A DNA stretch of 5,526 nt from Puniceicoccales bacterium (GTDB lineage: Bacteria > Verrucomicrobiota > Verrucomicrobiia > Opitutales > JAIRKQ01): positions 1 to 5,526 of the forward strand of contig JAISBO010000028.1 of assembly GCA_031266155.1 (NCBI GenBank), in the 5' to 3' direction. Shown here piece by piece: positions 4,725 to 5,526 of the stretch. Made by a program: the position numbers and the translations under genes. The notes under the pieces were generated by a model, which saw only the letters and a list, made by a program, of their open reading frames with translations, was not told where the DNA came from and searched no databases. Numbering within the stretch: the first letter of the stretch is position 1; every line of letters starts with the position of its first letter.

Positions 4725-5438
4725 TTACTCTCTTCGGAGAGCTGCAGCTCTTCTGAGAAACTCTAGTACATTGTTTTCCCATGGCAAGTCTCTATGGGGG
4801 GCTGCATCGGAATGTAAACGGCAATCCTCAGCAAACGCCATTGTTCTAGGATATTGTAAGAGTCGTAATACGATATCATATAGTGTAGCTTCACTAAAAT
4901 TTAAGGTGTCCGCTGGTAAATTATCCTTCAACCATCTGTCCAGAGAGTCGATTTTTCCCTGAGGCCATCCGCGGCAATCTCTCAACAACTCTACAAAACT
5001 TCGAGACAATGACCCTTCATTTGTAAATAATTCAATGAAAAGTCCTGTGTCGATGGTTGGTATCTCAAAAGATAGAGTTCTTACTTTATTATTATCAGCG
5101 TCATAGCCTATTGCAACGAGTGGGCGTCCGAAAAGGTTTGCAACCTTTTGATCGAACCCTGTAAGGAACGTTTCACTAGAATCTCTATTGGCATAACCCA
5201 ACGAGGATCTCAGCAGACTTTCCATCTCCGAGCTGGAAGATCTATCTCCCACTTGCTCTAATGTTGCATTGATGCTGTTGAATCCGTTGTCGTCATTATA
5301 TCTACCGCCGGGCGTATTATTCTTGGTTCTGCCGGTATCTCTTAGAAGAGTATTCAAGCTAATATCACCGGAATGCCCTAGGGGTACAATGTTCTGTGGT
5401 GGTGGTTGGCTTCTTATAGATAATGCATCTATATTCAT
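4725..5438 (-). CDS. Paralogue B: unrecognised 237-aa protein, homologous to neighbouring gene A
   Basis: A complete ATG-to-TAA frame, nearly the same length as A and colinear with it. No signal peptide or membrane span. The first 22 residues are Ser/Gln/Pro-rich (SIRSQPPPQ). Blocks shared with A are 23-37 (SGDISLNTLLRDTGR), 57-64 (NATLEQVG), 71-84 (EMESLLRSSLGYAN), 99-110 (VANLFGRPLVAI), 186-202 (LYDIVLRLLQYPRTMAF) and 211-218 (DAAPHRDL). A low-complexity Gly/Asn/Asp stretch (about 39-53) and a Ser run (67-70) separate the blocks. The region about 145-205 is predicted helical, with a WPQGKIDSLDRW segment followed by ATLYDIVLRLL, faintly like the middle and last helices of a death domain. The tail RRAAALRRE is basic. 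It has a strong ribosome binding site (AAGGAGGA), a plausible promoter and a probable terminator, so it is a single-gene transcription unit. Candidate secreted effector by inference only; I do not know its function. Confidence 0.75.
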   Translation of the reverse strand: MNIDALSIRSQPPPQNIVPLGHSGDISLNTLLRDTGRTKNNTPGGRYNDDNGFNSINATLEQVGDRSSSSEMESLLRSSLGYANRDSSETFLTGFDQKVANLFGRPLVAIGYDADNNKVRTLSFEIPTIDTGLFIELFTNEGSLSRSFVELLRDCRGWPQGKIDSLDRWLKDNLPADTLNFSEATLYDIVLRLLQYPRTMAFAEDCRLHSDAAPHRDLPWENNVLEFLRRAAALRRE

Positions 5439-5458
5439 AATTTAATATCCTCCTTCAA
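5439..5458 (-). promoter_or_regulatory. Conserved translation leader of paralogue B with strong ribosome binding site
   Basis: It contains AAGGAGGA (plus 5448-5455) 9 bases before the ATG, a near-perfect Shine-Dalgarno. It matches the leader of A at 17 of 20 positions. One of the three differences changes GAGGA context to the stronger GGAGGA, so B is probably translated more efficiently than A. Confidence 0.75.
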
Positions 5459-5467
5459 TAAAATATT

Positions 5468-5496
5468 ATAATAAGATGAGGGCAAAATTTCTGCAA
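5468..5496 (-). promoter_or_regulatory. Possible promoter of paralogue B
   Basis: On the minus strand TTGCAG (plus 5491-5496) is followed after 17 bases by TATTAT (plus 5468-5473, 5 of 6 matches), which overlaps a perfect TATAAT (plus 5465-5470). The -35 match is poor (3 of 6), as expected of a promoter needing an activator. The start would be near 5461, placing the shared TTGACA box at about -40 to -65. Confidence 0.4.
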
Positions 5497-5502
5497 AATT
5501 TC
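5482..5502. repeat. Tandem 10-base direct repeat at an 11-base period
   Basis: GCAAAATTTC occurs at 5482-5491 and again at 5493-5502, with one base between. The 11-base period places both copies on the same face of the helix. It overlaps the putative -35 of gene B and abuts the shared TTGACA box, so it may be part of a regulator binding site. The equivalent place in front of A has the inverted repeat at 4390-4414 instead. Confidence 0.45.
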
Positions 5503-5526
5503 CTGTTGTCAAGGAAAAAGCAAAAA
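5499..5526 (-). promoter_or_regulatory. Shared T-rich TTGACA box, copy 2 (upstream of B)
   Basis: On the minus strand TTTTTGC and TTTTTCC lead into TTGACAACAGGAAA; 25 of 28 bases match copy 1 at 4411-4439 with a single-base gap. TTGACA lies 68 bases before the B start, against 51 for A, so the box has kept its sequence but not its spacing. It reaches the window edge and may extend further. Confidence 0.55.

Noticed and set aside
4738..4751. Perfect palindrome AGAGCTGCAGCTCT
   Set aside because: It lies inside the end of gene B, where it encodes an Ala/Arg/Leu-rich tail, so codon content explains it.

Overview
The window (roughly 40% G+C by eye) looks like chromosome of a Gram-negative, host-associated bacterium. 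The main clue is a probable class I (CesT-type) type III secretion chaperone followed 3 bases later by a small hydrophilic protein, the usual layout of a chaperone and its secreted substrate. The radC and glgA products are ordinary housekeeping types. The glgA protein has a C-terminal motif with the GLNQ...VHATGG wording also found in plant starch synthases. A low-GC member of the Chlamydiae/Verrucomicrobia group or another intracellular symbiont would fit, but no rRNA or other marker fixes the lineage.

Layout from left to right. (1) 3-1145, minus strand: a two-gene operon, chaperone (639-1145) then candidate secreted substrate (3-635), with a recognisable promoter at 1165-1193. (2) 1152-1235: a short divergent control region with a perfect inverted repeat at 1197-1211. 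(3) 1236-1931, plus strand: radC, complete, starting at GTG. (4) 1929-1943: a small hairpin shared by the converging ends of radC and glgA. (5) 1948-3396, minus strand: glgA, complete, starting at GTG with no visible Shine-Dalgarno sequence. (6) 3397-3656: a gene-free stretch with operator-like repeats near glgA and a GC-rich hairpin. (7) 3657-4367 and 4725-5438, minus strand: two unrecognised tandem paralogues, called A (236 aa) and B (237 aa) here. They are separated by 357 bases that carry a strong two-tier hairpin (probable terminator of B) and the control region of A.

The most interesting part is the A/B pair. The proteins are clearly homologous yet strongly diverged. The DNA in front of them keeps two blocks: a 20-base ribosome-binding leader (17/20 identical) and a 28-29-base T-rich box containing TTGACA, farther upstream and at different distances. 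This suggests duplication of a whole expression unit and retained co-regulation. Their N-termini are polar and Ser/Gln/Pro-rich, and their C-terminal third is helical and ends in a shared DAAPHxDL signature. With a secretion chaperone nearby, they may be secreted effectors of an expanding family. This is inference: I recognise no named domain, although the C-terminal part has a weak death-fold-like look.

No rRNA, tRNA, CRISPR array, insertion sequence or phage gene was seen.
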